A stretch of DNA of 64,000 nt from Tipula vernalis (GCA_958295665.1 OY282558.1:326713106-326777105), one strand, 5' to 3'. Counted from the first letter of the stretch, positions 1 to 11,739 are shown. Notes: generated from the letters alone by a model not told the origin. A program made the numbers and translations.

Positions 1-1
1 T

Positions 2-493
2 TCACTGACCAGAGTGACATTCGAAACCAGAAAATAAATTTTGAAGTTCTAGGTCAACTTTTTGTGTGTTTGCGATTTCGACTGCGGCCATTTCGTTGTC
101 GGTTGTGCGGGATAGTGTGTCCGCAACAACGTTGTCATGTCCGTGAACATGTTTGATGTCCGTTGTAAATTGACTGATGTAATCCAATTGGCAAGATTGC
201 CTCGGATTACGTTCAGTTTTTGACTGAATTGCTCTAGTCAGAGGCTTGTGGTCGGTGAATATGGTGAAGTCCCGATCCTCGACAAAATATCTGAAGTGTT
301 TGACTGCCAGATATATTGCGAGCAATTCGCGATAGAATTCGGAATATTTGTTTTCGGCATCAGAGAGTTTCTTCGAAAAGAATCCCAGTGGCTCCCAACA
401 CTCGTTATTGTACTGTTGTAGTACAGTGTTTGACGCGTCAGTGGTCACATATATGAGTACAAGTACAAGTATGCTCGTAATTTTCCGAACCAA
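2..493 (-). pseudogene. Ty3/gypsy pol fragment: RNase H region
   Basis: A 163-codon open stretch on the minus strand reads as the RNase H region that follows reverse transcriptase in Ty3/gypsy polyproteins. Visible motifs are TTDAS near residue 17, PLGFFSKKLSDAENKYS near 36-50, ELLAIYLAVKHFRYFVE near 56-72 and FTDHKPLTRAI near 79-89. The C-terminal HVHGHDNVVADTLSR is the usual end of this domain. No reverse transcriptase lies upstream of 493, so the copy is 5' truncated, and a TGA at 2-4 closes the frame at the window edge. The first 13 or so residues are probably not native. This is a dead fragment. Confidence 0.85.
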
Positions 494-3046
494 AGTTCTG
501 ATCAGCTCTTGAGGCTTAGCCCTTTTTATTTTGACTGTTCTTGTTTATTACGTTTTAATTCGTATATATTATTCGCCAACGATTTTCCAGGATTTACTAA
601 TGCAGTGCAAAAATATAAATTTACTCTAGTGGAAGTACTGGTAAAAAAATCACAAAAATAGCGTTTGGTATCAAGTTTGCAAAAACCAATAAACAAGCAT
701 TGTAGCGTTCACCAACAAATGTTCAATATCGTTAGATGGTATTCCGGGGTTGTAAATTTTTGGTATTCCGGTCGGTTTATGCAACACAATGCCAAGAGGG
801 AAGAGGGAATCTCAAGCATTTTTGGTTGTTTAGTCAATGGCGGAGCAGGCCACAACCAATAGTGTTAGGAAAACTAAACAAAATAAGTTACTAGCAAAGA
901 TCTGTTGAATGTAGTCAATTGGTAACTGGTTGATTTTGTACAAACTGTCCTTCAACAGAACAATGCTCCTTATGGTTTTTAGTCACAGAGTTATTTATCG
1001 ATTTGGACCTATATAGATGCTTAATAGACCACTTCATAGCGCCGCAGTAAATAACTAACCGACCTGACATTGTCGCTTACAGTCGCTACGGACTAACTAT
1101 AACTAGCAATAACATGGATAAACATGGATATGGCGTCGGTTTCTTGTTTAAAATCATCATGGCTTATTTCATACCTGTGGCCAATCAGAATTCCATACAA
1201 ATATTTAGGATCACCGAGTAAAACCTCGTTTCTGTGGACATTTCATCGAGGATTGCAGCAGGCTACCGAGCATTTTTCGCCAACATTAATATTTTCAAGT
1301 CTCCTCATATATCGATAAGAGCAGTTACCACTTGTGGTCGCGAGTATTGGACAAAACATAAAAAATCTACTGTCCCATCAATGACACCATCAGATTCATA
1401 AAATCGTCAAGGCTAAAATTAGTTAGACTCGTTCTTCGTTCGCTAAATCGGACCACTAAACAGGCCTTGAAGTCGGCACCACAGAAAGTAGGACCATGTG
1501 GGAGTAAGTATTAAAAATATCTTGAATATTACCAAACGAACTCAAAAATATACTAATTAGAATATGATGACATTCAGTTTGTTTCCTGACTGTAAATGAT
1601 ATTCCCTTTATGTTACACTCTTTAAATTACAACTATTTAAGGGCAATGTTTAATTTCAGTTTGTTGAATGAGGTTTTATTCTAGCCCTCAATTTACTTTC
1701 CAGCACAATAATGTTTCCATTCATGCTTTTCACTTTAGGTTTGTGTTACCTTGAAATGAAAATATTGGTTTCATAATCAATTTTGAATATGTCATCTGAT
1801 AAATCAGTCTTGACTACAACCAATAAAATTTTTAAACTTTTATAATACATACTTAAGCCGACTACATGGGCGAGATTATCTGAGATTATTTTTATCCCAA
1901 CATTTTTATCCAATAAAATCACTGTATGTATTGATAAAAAAAAAAAAAAAATTTCCCCTTCAAGATTTCTCCTCACGAGTTAAAATGTATACAACATTGG
2001 GCAAATAATCTGGCAGACGATGAGACGACCAACATAACAACACAAAAAAAATCGTTTAAAGCAACAATTTTTGCCCATTATTAAAATATTTGCTTATTTA
2101 TGAAATTTCTCACATATGTTTGTGAAATATTTGTTTACGTTCGAAAAATATTTGTTTTGTTTCGATAGGAAAAAGCCATTTTTTAGCACGGATAGTTATC
2201 TTCGAAAAAAACCGAAAATTTACTTTAAATTTTAAGAAAAATACCGGACAAAATTACGCGTAAAAATTAATGTAATTAGAAAAAAAGAAAGGAGAGCAAT
2301 ATGTATAACAGAAAAAGCAAAAATCGCAATGGCAACGTTTGAAAATCTCACAAATTTAAAATCGAACGAAAAACTCAAATCAGTGAAATAATAAAAGAAG
2401 AGATATAATTTGACAAGTAAATAGACGATTTTTTGAGCAAAAATCGATTAGTGACCAACTTGGTTCTTTTGAAAAATAATCTTTGGATAAAAATAATCCT
2501 TCCCGTGCAGTGAGCTTTACCGAGCAAACCAAACATTTTTTTATTAATCGAAACGTCAAAAATATTGTCCACAAATAGCTCATATATATATTTTGGTATG
2601 GTTATGTTGGTCGTCCGCGGATATTTTGCTTAATGTGGAAATAATTTTATCTCTAGAGGAGCAATAGAGCAACATTTTCTTCGGTCATATGACAATATTT
2701 GGGTAATTTCATTGAGTGAATGATCGGATTCAGATTATTCGGATTTACAATCCATACTTGAGCGGGCAACTTAAGTTTACGGTGAAACTGACAACTGTTG
2801 AAGTAACGCTCTTCATTTTGAGAACGTACAACTTGGCGCTTCGGTTTTTCCTACATTATTTTATAGGGGATCATCCTCTTTTACAAGAAAAATGTGTGGA
2901 AATTTTCATAAATTTCTTATTCTTCTTTTGTATGTAACTTATTTCGAGCAATGATCTAATCACAGCTTTGAAATTGTTGAAATACTTTTGCAAACGTTAC
3001 AAAGAACACGAAAGTCGAGGAAAATTAATGAATGTGAATACAAATA
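494..3046. other. AT-rich stretch, no gene seen
   Basis: About 2.5 kb of AT-rich DNA. ORFs of 60-76 codons on both strands have low-complexity composition and no recognisable domain, so I treat them as chance. The only structured item is a run of A at about 1929-1943. Confidence 0.5.
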
Positions 3047-3054
3047 TAAAAATT

Positions 3055-3806
3055 GAGGTGGGCCAACACACGACTTTCTTTTACGAACAGAGAAATTTTA
3101 TTTTTTTCTTAATTTTTTTTTAATTTTTTATTTTTATTTGTTTTTAATTTTTGGAACCATTTGGATTAAGTAGTTTTTTGTAAACCTTATACTTTTTAAG
3201 ATATTTGCAAAATAAATTTTCTGGACCAAGGGAGTGGCCACTTCCGGTTAGCCGATTTGGAATAAAATTCACTGGGACCTCAAAATTTATCAAAAAAGCT
3301 TAAATCTAAAGTTTCAGTTCGATTGGTTAAACCATCTGGGCTGTAGAGAGGACCCAGACAGACTAACAGACTGACAGACTGACAGACTGACAGACTGACA
3401 GACTGACAGACTGACAGACTGACAGACTGACAGACTGACAGACTGACAGACTGACAGACTGACAGACTGACAGACTGACAGACTGACAGACTGACAGACT
3501 GACAGACTGACAGACTGACAGACTGACAGACTGACAGACTGACAGACTGACAGACTGACAGACTGACAGACTGACAGACTGACAGACTGACAGACTGACA
3601 GACTGACAGACTGACAGACTGACAGACTGACAGACTGACAGACTGACAGACTGACAGACTGACAGACTGACAGACAAACACACAGACACCATTTCGAAAC
3701 CCACTTTTTCGGACTCAGGGGACCTCAAAACAAATAAATCTCTAAAAATCTCAAGGTCCAAAATTTTCATGATTACTATACTTTATTTTAGTATAGTAAA
3801 AAAAAG
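3055..3806. mobile_element. Interspersed repeat carrying an 8-bp tandem array, flanked by TAAAAATT
   Basis: The unit is bounded on both sides by TAAAAATT (3047-3054 and 3807-3814), consistent with an 8-bp target duplication. It sits inside a copy of the small spliced unit (3815-4440); the second copy of that unit near 16732-16760 has the uninterrupted sequence with one TAAAAATT, which serves as the empty site. The left end is GAGGTGGGCCAACAC. The right end is a short hairpin (ACTATACTTTATTTTAGTATAGT, split here by description only) followed by an A-run. The middle is the array at 3355-3676. A second, inverted and end-truncated copy lies at 5553-5990. No coding capacity is seen. The class is unknown; a non-autonomous element or SINE-like unit is possible. 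Confidence 0.7.
3355..3676. repeat. 8-bp tandem array (GACAGACT)n, about 40 units
   Basis: A nearly perfect array of the 8-mer GACAGACT runs for about 320 bp. Because 8 is not a multiple of 3, every frame repeats after 24 nt, which creates open Ser/Val/Cys/Gln frames on the minus strand. These frames are artefacts of the array and not genes. The homologous place in the second copy of the host repeat (about 5625-5665) has only a few degenerate units. Confidence 0.95.
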
Positions 3807-3814
3807 TAAAAATT

Positions 3815-4440
3815 AAATTTTAAACGAATTTATTCATTATGATTTTAATAAATTATTAATTAGTAACAATGTTATGGATAAGTACTGCTTACAGCCGCAA
3901 TTTTAAACAAAATCATTCCACTTTTCGACCCCTGAACCAACAATTCTTGTTCCATTGTGATATAAGTTGTTCGAAAACCTGTAAAAATTTAAACAAAAAA
4001 TTGAGAAATTCCACATTATTGAAGATTATGAAAACCATTACCTTTAGATTAGATTAGAATGTGCAAGTGAATGTCCAATCTCTGTAGTAACATTCGGCTG
4101 AAACCATTTTAGTAATTGTAATTTTTGATTGTTTTTTAAATATAAAAGCCTATGAGTGTGATCAACGAGATCGGATTATGGTTTGAATATATTATTTCAA
4201 GATTTTCCTTTTTATACAAAATTTCGTTCTTCCTTCAACCTTCAATTTGTTTACTAAGTTAATCATAATTGTCTTATCAGCGGGGATTTTAATTGTGGAA
4301 ACTAATAATATAAATTTTTGTTATCAAACATTTTTACTAAATATTTTTAATTTCAGTTTTTTTCTTATCTGCTCTAAATATAAGGGAATTACCTTAAATA
4401 AAATCGAATTTATTGCTAAAGTTACTTAATGGAATTCCTT
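3815..4440 (-). other. Small spliced unit, copy 1 (17-codon ORF, TATA box, 63-nt intron)
   Basis: Reading the minus strand, a TATAAAAAG box near 4208-4216 precedes a leader and an ATG in good insect context (CTAAAATGG) at 4107. The first ORF has 17 codons (4054-4107; MVSAECYYRDWTFTCTF). Twelve bases past its stop a GT donor at 4041 pairs with an acceptor at 3979, giving a 63-nt intron. The second exon holds a short ORF beginning MEQELLVQGSKSG. The +1 frame over the first ORF (residues NVTTEIGHSLAHSNL) is also open but is broken here by a 5-nt duplication just before the donor. Homology to copy 2 continues to about 4435, upstream of the TATA box. I do not recognise the family. Confidence 0.5.
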
Positions 4441-4639
4441 TAGAAATAAAATATTGACAAACTTAAATTCGTTTGTATTTTGTACAGAAATCAAAAAATA
4501 TTTTTGATGAAAACACTTCAATGAGCTTTTAAAAGTTCAAAACAGTGGAATGCTTTGGGATGATTCAGGTCGAAGGAAACCCGGACAAAAATAAAAATTA
4601 AATATTTCATTACTTTAAGGATCTCGGATTCAAAAAGTT

Positions 4640-4950
4640 GTTCTTATATAGAACAATACATAATTACATTGTTTGAGAATAATAAAAGCATGGAAAGAAA
4701 ACCTGGATCTGATAAAAAATGCCGATTGCAACTGAAGTAAAGTTATGTTCCCTAGTAAAGTTATGTTGTGGTTGGCTATTGGCGAACGCTTTGCTTCAAA
4801 AGTGTATGAGCATATTACGCTAAAGCAACATTATCTAAATTACGTCTTCGTTGCATTAAATTTGTCATAAAAGATCATAACTTGCCCAATGCTTCCCAGC
4901 TAAGACCCATTGAAAACTTTTGGAAAACAAAATCAAATTCAGTTTATTAA
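4640..4950 (+). pseudogene. Tc1/mariner-type transposase C-terminal fragment
   Basis: A broken plus-strand frame ends in DHNLPNASQLRPIENFWK (about 4875-4930), which matches the catalytic-domain tail of Tc1-like transposases, where NxPQLRPIE with a Glu follows the last strand. Upstream frames near 4690-4730 are interrupted by stops. Only the C-terminal part is recognisable; terminal repeats were not found. Confidence 0.55.
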
Positions 4951-5090
4951 TAAGCTTTATTTATATAATTTTTTTTGTGGTTTCTTAGCTTATTTTTTTG
5001 TATTTTTTATTAATTCTTTAATAAAAAAAATCAGACGTTTCGGCGGTATATTCCGCCATTTTCAAGAGTACAATTCATAAATTAAAAAAT
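4935..5090 (-). repeat. Retroelement tail-like segment with stem and GAAACGTC motif
   Basis: On the minus strand a stem GGCGG-AATATA-CCGCC is followed by GAAACGTCTG and an A/T-rich tail with ATAAGCTAAGAAACCACAAA. A related tail without a good stem occurs at 15485-15545. Many Penelope-like and some LINE elements end in stem-GAAAC motifs of this kind. No reverse transcriptase is attached. Assignment is by resemblance only. Confidence 0.35.
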
Positions 5091-5199
5091 TTTATAACGA
5101 ATGTGTTCCTAACGTAACTTGGGTAGAATTTTAAAAATGAAAAATAATCAGTTAACCGAAATGTTATAATTTAGGTTATACAATTACCAAATGTGATTT

Positions 5200-6200
5200 T
5201 TTTTGATAGGTGGAAATAAAAAATTGTTAAAAGACATTGAAAATATGCTATGAGTTCTAATGTTAATGAGAGACCAAACACATCAATTCGTCATCGTCCG
5301 CAGTAATTAAACATTCCACCAACCACTTCATTCAGAATTTTGCACAAAGATCATCACTTAAAGGCATATAAGATTCAGATAACTTAAAAAATAAAGTCAT
5401 CAGACTTTGGATTATGTCGTAAATTCGCTATAATTGTGCCATACAAAAAAACATGAAAATGCGAATTTTTTCAACAAAGTCAGCTATAGCGACGAAGCAA
5501 ATTTTGAACTGGGTGGATTTGTAAACAAACAAAATTGTCGAATCTGAGAGATTTTTCGAGATTTATCTGTTTTGAGGTCCCCTGAGTCCAAAAAAGTGGG
5601 TTTTGAAATGGTGTCTGTGTGTCAGTCAATCAGTTTGTTCGTCTGTCAGTCTGTCAGTATGCCATTCTGTGTCATATCTACAGCCCAGATGGTTTAACCA
5701 ATCGAACTGAAACTTCAGATTTCAGCTTTTTAGATAAATTGTGAGGTCCCAGCGAATTTTACTCCAAATCAGCTAACCGGAAGTAGCCACTTCCTTGGCC
5801 CAGAAAATTTATTTTGCAAATATCTTAAAAACTATATGGTTTACAAAAAACTACTTAATACAAAATGTTCCCAAAAAATAAAAAATTAAAAAAAAAATTA
5901 ACAAATTATAAAAAAAAAATAAAATTTCTCAAAATTCTCTGTTCGTAAAAGAAAGTCGTCTGTTGGCCACACCTCAATTTTTTCGTATGGGACTGGGAGA
6001 ATATTATTAAATGTATTCAAGAAATTAAGAAGCATAGTTATGCCAGAATGTCATCGAAAATTTTGGTAAAAGAATGGTAGCTTGCCGTACAGCAGCAAGA
6101 GTTAATTTACAAGACATTATTTCCCATTACTAAACCGGAACCTTTGAACTATCATTTGAAATAAAAATGTAGATACTTATCAAATAATTACGTGTTTTAT
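5200..6200 (+). pseudogene. Mariner-like relic, interrupted by a repeat copy
   Basis: This stretch aligns by eye with the mariner relic at 60085-61050: shared landmarks are the words around CTAATGTTAATGAGAG, GCGAATTTTTTCAAC, GAAGCAAATTTTGAACT and the end TACTTATCAAATAA. The frame is full of stops and indels. The alignment breaks at about 5550, where an inverted copy of the array-bearing repeat is inserted, and resumes at about 5995. The catalytic region is missing, so the copy is dead. Confidence 0.6.
5553..5990 (-). mobile_element. Second copy of the array-bearing repeat, inverted and truncated
   Basis: The sequence is the reverse complement of 3055-3770 with moderate divergence: the GGTCCCCTGAGTCC block, the CAGCCCAGATGGTTTAACC block and the GGCCACACCTC end are all present. 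The 8-bp array is reduced to a few imperfect GTCTGTCA units, and the hairpin end seen in copy 1 is missing. It interrupts a mariner relic. Confidence 0.75.
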
Positions 6201-6206
6201 TACAAA

Positions 6207-6475
6207 TTAAAAATTAACGATTAACGCGGTATATTGGTTCTTCAAAACTAGCGCGTAAAACGAAACCGCGTTATTCGAGACATGAATCTGATTTGAAACC
6301 ACAACGTCAGGCCATGACTTCTTCCAAGAGCCATTTAGAGTTGATGGTTTCAATTCTTTAATAGAATGCGCAATGAACGGAATGCATTTTATCATCGTGT
6401 AACTCTTCTATACATCGCTAACAGTCAGTTCGGAATTGGCATCTAATTTGTCTAGAATGAATTCGAATGTTTTAC
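6207..6475 (-). pseudogene. Tigger/pogo transposase C-terminal fragment
   Basis: The minus strand reads KPSTLNGSWKKSWPDVV (about 6290-6345), the characteristic C-terminal tail of Tigger-type transposases. Upstream codons to about 6475 continue in a similar vein with a stop between them. Next to it is GCGCGTAAAACGAAACCGCG, which resembles Tigger-family terminal sequence. It is distinct from the larger Tigger copy that follows. Confidence 0.55.
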
Positions 6476-6637
6476 GTATGAAATTTGCTATATTAATATT
6501 ACTTTAATTGCTTTATTTTTATTCAGATAAAACATTATAGATAACAAAACCAAATAACTAATATAAAAGAAAATAACAATGTATAATTAAAAAGCAAACA
6601 TATATAAATTATTGTTAAATAATTTGATTTAAAAATA

Positions 6638-8155
6638 TTATTGTAAAAAATTTTTCCTCAGGACCACCTTTTCTCTTATTCTTCGTAAAAAAATAATTTC
6701 ATTTAAATCCAAGTTTGTTTCAGCATAATCCACCCCTATATTGAAAACCTTTATTACTTCGTCGATGTCATGAGAACTTTCTTCAATTGAATCCGAAATT
6801 TGACCATTTACTTCTGAAATATTATCATCATTCATATCAACCATTGTTCCAATAGTTTCATTGGATCCATCAGCCCAGTCCAAAATTTCATCATCAGTCA
6901 AATTTTCTTGCGGTAAAAGTCGACAATAAAGTTGTGCAAGTGGTATATTATCTTCCTCTTCATAAAGTTCTAGGCTCTCATCATAAATTTCATTGTTGGA
7001 AGCAAATAATTGTTTAAATCCTTGTACAATAACAGAAGGTTTTACTTCATCCCAAGCAGTTGTTATCATAAATACAACGTCTTTTAAAGTAACTTGTTTA
7101 AGTTTATCATTTGTAGAATCACCAGACATTGCTAATAAATTACACATTAATTTTTTTCTATATGCCAGTTTCATAAACTTAATGATATTTTGGTCCAATG
7201 ACTGAAGAATAGAAGTAGTGTTACTTGGCAAAAACATAACAGAAATAACACTATCAGCTGTTATAAGTTCTTGTTCCGACAAATGACATGTTGCGTTATC
7301 TAGTAGTAGCACTGCCTTTATAGGCAGCTTTTTCGACTCTAAATAACGAGTTACCTCAGGTACAAAACTATTAAAAAACCATTCTTTAAATAAAATTCTA
7401 GTTTGCCATGCATTTTTAGATGACCGATAATGTATTTTTGGTAACACAACATTTTTAAAGGCCCTAGGATTTTTTGTTTTACCAATGATCATTAATGGTA
7501 ATCTATGCTCGCCATTAGCATTAACACAAGGCATAACGGTAATTCTTTCCTTAGAGTTTTTTCGTCCTGGAGCATTTCTTTCATGTTGTGCCACTAATGT
7601 TTTGCTGTTTAAATTCTTGAAAACTAAACCGGTTTCATCAGCGTTATAAATCTGCTCTGGAAGCAAATTTTCTATTCTTATTTTTTCAACAAATTCGTTA
7701 ATGAATAAAGGTATTTGTGACTCAGCAGCAGATAGTTGTTCTCCACAAATTTTTAAAGTTCTAATGGAATGTCGTTTTCTAAAGTTTTGAACCCAACCTA
7801 CACTAGCTTCAAACCTTTTTTCTAGGCATAAATTTGAGTGAATATTCATAGCCTTGATTTGTAGTGCTTCGTTGTTTAAAACATTGTGTTTAATTCTTTC
7901 ATTAAGAAACCATGTATACAACTCTCGTTCAACCTCTGGAAAAACAGCTTTTGAAATTCTCTTAACTTTCTTTGGATTCATTTTCATGTTTTCTGCAAAA
8001 TCTTCAATTTTTTGCTTATTTTGTATTATTCTACAGAAAGAGCTTTTATTGATACTATAGATCTTGCACAAGTCCATGATTTTCTCTCCCTTTGATATTT
8101 TCTCAAGAATAGATCATTTTTCACGAAGAGTTAAGTTTGGTTTTCGTTTGCTCAT
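6638..8155 (-). pseudogene. Tigger/pogo-family DDE transposase, one premature stop
   Basis: A minus-strand frame of about 505 codons begins with ATG at 8155 (MSKRKPNLTLREK) and is broken by a single TGA at 8114-8116; from the next ATG (8077) 479 codons stay open. The N-terminal part is a CENP-B type helix-turn-helix pair, with the second half ending FEASVGWVQNFRKRHSI near residues 90-105 of the open part. The DDE_1 catalytic core shows YNADETGL (D147), LLLDNATCH (D260) and SLDQNIIKFMK (D295). An acidic Ser/Asp-rich tail follows, as in Tigger and jerky-type proteins. A candidate terminal sequence CAGTAAATATTCGAAAAACG lies at the 5' side (8331-8350 reversed); the matching 3' end was not found. 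The protein would cut and paste DNA in the nucleus. The intact core suggests a young copy or a domesticated remnant. Confidence 0.85.
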
Positions 8156-8359
8156 TATAAAAGGGTGACGTAAAAATGTTGATACGCGATAAAATTTTAC
8201 AATTCAGCACAGAAAACACAACAATATTATAATAGTTGTCTTTTGCAAATAAATTTTAATAAATGAATCTAAAAAGAGTTGCGTTCACAAAGGTTGCTTT
8301 ATACGAAAAGTTGCATTTTTCAAAGTTGCGTTTTTCGAATATTTACTGTATTACCTAAC

Positions 8360-9000
8360 TTAAAAAATTTCAAAATGTCCAGGGGAATTTCCATATCTGA
8401 TAAATTTAAAATCCACGGTATATCAAAAATCTCTTGCTCTTCAGTTTGACTTAAATTTTCGCGAGTTGTTTGAATTCCTGCTACAGATTCAAGTGGGACG
8501 GGTGTCTTAATTCCGAAACTGCTAGCATTAACCTGGTATTATAGTATAACAAATGCCAACATTTCTTGATTTGTCTTTGATTTACCTCTTCAAACAGATT
8601 TGAAAAAAATAATCATAGTAAGCTTTGATTATTCACTCAAATATTATATGAAATTGATAACTATATCAAAGCTATCTAGATTTTTTTGATGGATACCAAG
8701 CTTTATTTTCGGACGATAGGTATCATCAATTGACGTTGGAAAACTGCAATTCCCTCCCGGCGCAAAAATGTATACAGCAAAAATGTAGAGCGTACGAACA
8801 GTTTACGAACGCTTTTTTCCATAATACACTACTACATTTACATTCTCTATACACAGTGCTGTCAATTATATCTTGCGGCTTTGTTTTATTTTCAATTTTT
8901 TTTGTACAAATTAAATTAAAGTTGTCGTATTGTGAAAATATAAAAACTAAAATATTGTTAGTTTTTCGTGGCATTCAAGAGCAGCACTACCCTCCAGACC
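8360..9000. other. Unassigned AT-rich spacer
   Basis: No gene recognised. Overlapping 82- and 95-codon ORFs on opposite strands (8726-9017) have no domain and are taken as chance. Confidence 0.45.
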
Positions 9001-10795
9001 AGGGGTGCTATTCTTGAACCATTACGAAAACTTTCGTATTGCGAGTTAGTGTCAAAGTATTACGAAAACCCTAAAATCGTATTCTTGAAATCGGACTACG
9101 AAAATTTTCGCAACGGAACGTTACTAAAATTTTCGTAATGGTTTTTTCGTTTCCCATTGCATTTCGTAATGAAATCATTTGGATTTTTGTGTTAATTATA
9201 TTGATAAGGATGTTCATAAAACTCAATATTTTCTATTCTCAATATTTTATAAAAAAGTGAAAACAAAGCGTACCTTTTTTTTCTTTGTTTCACGTGTTCT
9301 TAAAAATATGTATTATTTATTTCGAGATAACGATGTATGTACATAACTATGCATTCGGTTTTGTTTACTACCTAACTAGAACAAAACCATATTTTCTTCT
9401 AAATTTTTGTATTTACATGTCGTATACCTAAATCTTGGGATATTTTTTTAAATGCTTGACCACTTTCTAATTTTAAACAATACGTGTAAGGGTAAGAGAT
9501 TTTTTCGTAATTGACAATTGGTTATAGCGGACAAAAATGGAATATGTGATTCAATACAACAAAAATATGTTATTTAAAGCTATATTGCCTATTTAACTTT
9601 TATATTTATTTGTTAAAATTGTAATGATTGGAAATTAATTAATGCAATGTGTAATTTAAAGTGTGATTTTTATCATTCATTAAGTTCATTTGGAATAATT
9701 TTGTTTTATCATTTTAAATGCCTTGTCTTCAAACATTACGAAAATTTTCGTAATGCACAATATTTTCGTAATCGTAATGGTGAAATCATAAATTAGTATT
9801 CTTGAAGCCATTACGAAAATTACGAAGAGAGGAATAAAAAACTAAGAAGATTTCGAAAGAGATGATTAAAAATCTTAGTATAACTCAGAATATTAAGCGA
9901 AGCGGACGCTTTCTTTACTTAAAATTATAAATTGTTGTGAATTTTTGTCAATAATGGCTTATTTATTTAATATTAAATTAAATATATTAAAAATGATTGT
10001 GTATGCTACTTTTCCATTTTAAGGGAAAATTACTTCGGTCTAAAAAGACCAATGCATTGAAATCTTGTCAAAAATGGCCAAACATTTGTTTGATCCAAAA
10101 TCATTTATCTCGACGTTTTGAAAGTCCTTGAGTCCGAAAAAAAAAAAGAAAAAATATGTCTGTCCGTCTTTCTGGACGTCTGGATGTCTGTACCCATGAT
10201 ATCTCGAAAATCGCTTATCCGATTTAGAATTTTTTTTTCCAAAAATCTGTTTTTATGGTACTGCGGTACATATGATTGTATGATGGTACGATTGAACGAT
10301 GATATAATGTTATGTCGTGTATGATGGCATGATGGTTTGATGGTGTGGTAGTACGTATGATCCTATACAATGCCAGTACATAAAAAGCCATGAAAAAAAA
10401 ACTTGTAGTGGTGTTAAAGCAATAAAGATTTTTATTTTCCAATGGAACGTAAACACAATCATATGGGATTTTGTGTTGCCTTTATTTTCAATTTAAATGA
10501 AAATTTTTATTGATAAATAGAAATAATTTTAAATTAAATACAATCTGTTTCGTCGGTAAGTGACCCCTTGTGTGTTGGTGATAGCTTTTCACATTTTTCA
10601 TCATATCTCCCAAGGTATGGGCTCGATTTTAATTCTGTTTGCGGTTTTTTAAAGCTTATGAGTCACTTTATTGGTTAATTTGCACACTAAGCCAGGTTTT
10701 TGTAAAGAATGTAACAAATTATGGGAAAATCACATTTTTTTACTTAAACGATTTTTTTATTTAAAAAAACCTCTACTTTTTAAAAAAAATGAACT

Positions 10796-10796
10796 G

Positions 10797-10827
<31 letters not shown>

Positions 10828-10828
10828 C
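10796..10828. repeat. (TTGA)n simple repeat
   Basis: Eight tandem TTGA units, best read as the tail of the retroposon-like insertion beside it. Confidence 0.9.
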
Positions 10829-11485
10829 GATGTACGATCAAGCATTAAGCAAGTCTCCCGTATTATAAATGCGAATACCACACCACTATACCCATGTTAC
10901 ACAACACGACACCATTCTTCTGAAGCCGAACTCCTTCCTTAAAGAAAGGCGCCACATCGATAACCCACATCGATAACCACATAAGTCTAATAGTTGTGAT
11001 ATCCGCCCCTGGCCAGGCCGCCGTCGTACACCTTTTTACATATAACAAGATCGAGGGATGGGAAAGGAATGTTAGCAACAAAGACTCAACCCGGTTCCAG
11101 ACACCTAAGTAGTTGGATATTTAGTAAATTTGTTAGTAATATATTTTTTAGTAGTTTATAGACACAACAAGACAATACAATTTTTTTTTTTATAAAGTTC
11201 ATCTACTGCTCCAACAACCTGTAAGAAGCAACCTGTAAAGAAGACACAATGACAACACAAATTTTCCAGGTACCGCAAACTCTTTTTTCTGAAAAGCTGT
11301 AAACAACTATTATTATTATTCCCCTCCACCATTTTTTCCATCGGCGGTTGTGAGAGGGGGGCGAGATTTCGTTCCATCATCATGTTCCCATGCGGTCACC
11401 CAAATTTGTACTAACTGTAGGTAGTGTTGCTTGACGTTGTTGTTGAAATCGTTGTGTCTCTGCTGTCCCTGCTACTCGCCCCCCT
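10798..11485 (-). mobile_element. Retroposon-like insertion with 21-bp target duplication and (TTGA)n tail
   Basis: The insertion is flanked by a 21-bp direct repeat (10777-10797 and 11486-11506, core TTTTTAAAAAAAATGAACTG). The opposite arm of the host element at about 13028-13062 gives the uninterrupted version. A (TTGA)n run at 10798-10828 abuts the left duplication, which reads as a (TCAA)n 3' tail on the minus strand. Long duplications plus a simple-repeat tail are the signature of target-primed reverse transcription, so this is likely a truncated LINE or a SINE. A diverged copy lies at 34640-35105. No domain is recognisable. Confidence 0.65.
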
Positions 11486-11739
11486 TTTTTAAAAAAAATG
11501 AACTGTAATTCGAAAAAATGTCCCATGACATGGTTATTTTATTTATAATTATTAAAACATTATTACTACCTAACTCAAAAAATATTCGAACACTAATTTG
11601 TCGAAAAAATGGCGTTTGTAGCCGTTTAGGTATAGTGATGTTATCTAACCAAATCTTTTAAATGATCGAAAACTCAAATTGGTAAGTAATAATAAATAGT
11701 TCAGTTGTTCGCTAACCGATCGTGTGACAATATGTACTC

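Larger units (their letters stand above)
9001..11590. repeat. Left long inverted arm
   Basis: Left arm of the 5.5-kb element, paired with 12930-14490. It contains two partial copies of the outermost block, at 9003-9060 and 9725-9850, so it is rearranged relative to the right arm. A stretch near 10120-10260 has the same GTCTGTCCGTCTTTCTGGACG style of words seen in the array-bearing repeat. Confidence 0.6.

Noticed and set aside
3280..3770. Two long minus-strand ORFs with repeating Ser-Val-Cys-Gln units
   Set aside because: They are translations of the 8-bp tandem array; every frame of such an array is open and no other coding signal exists.
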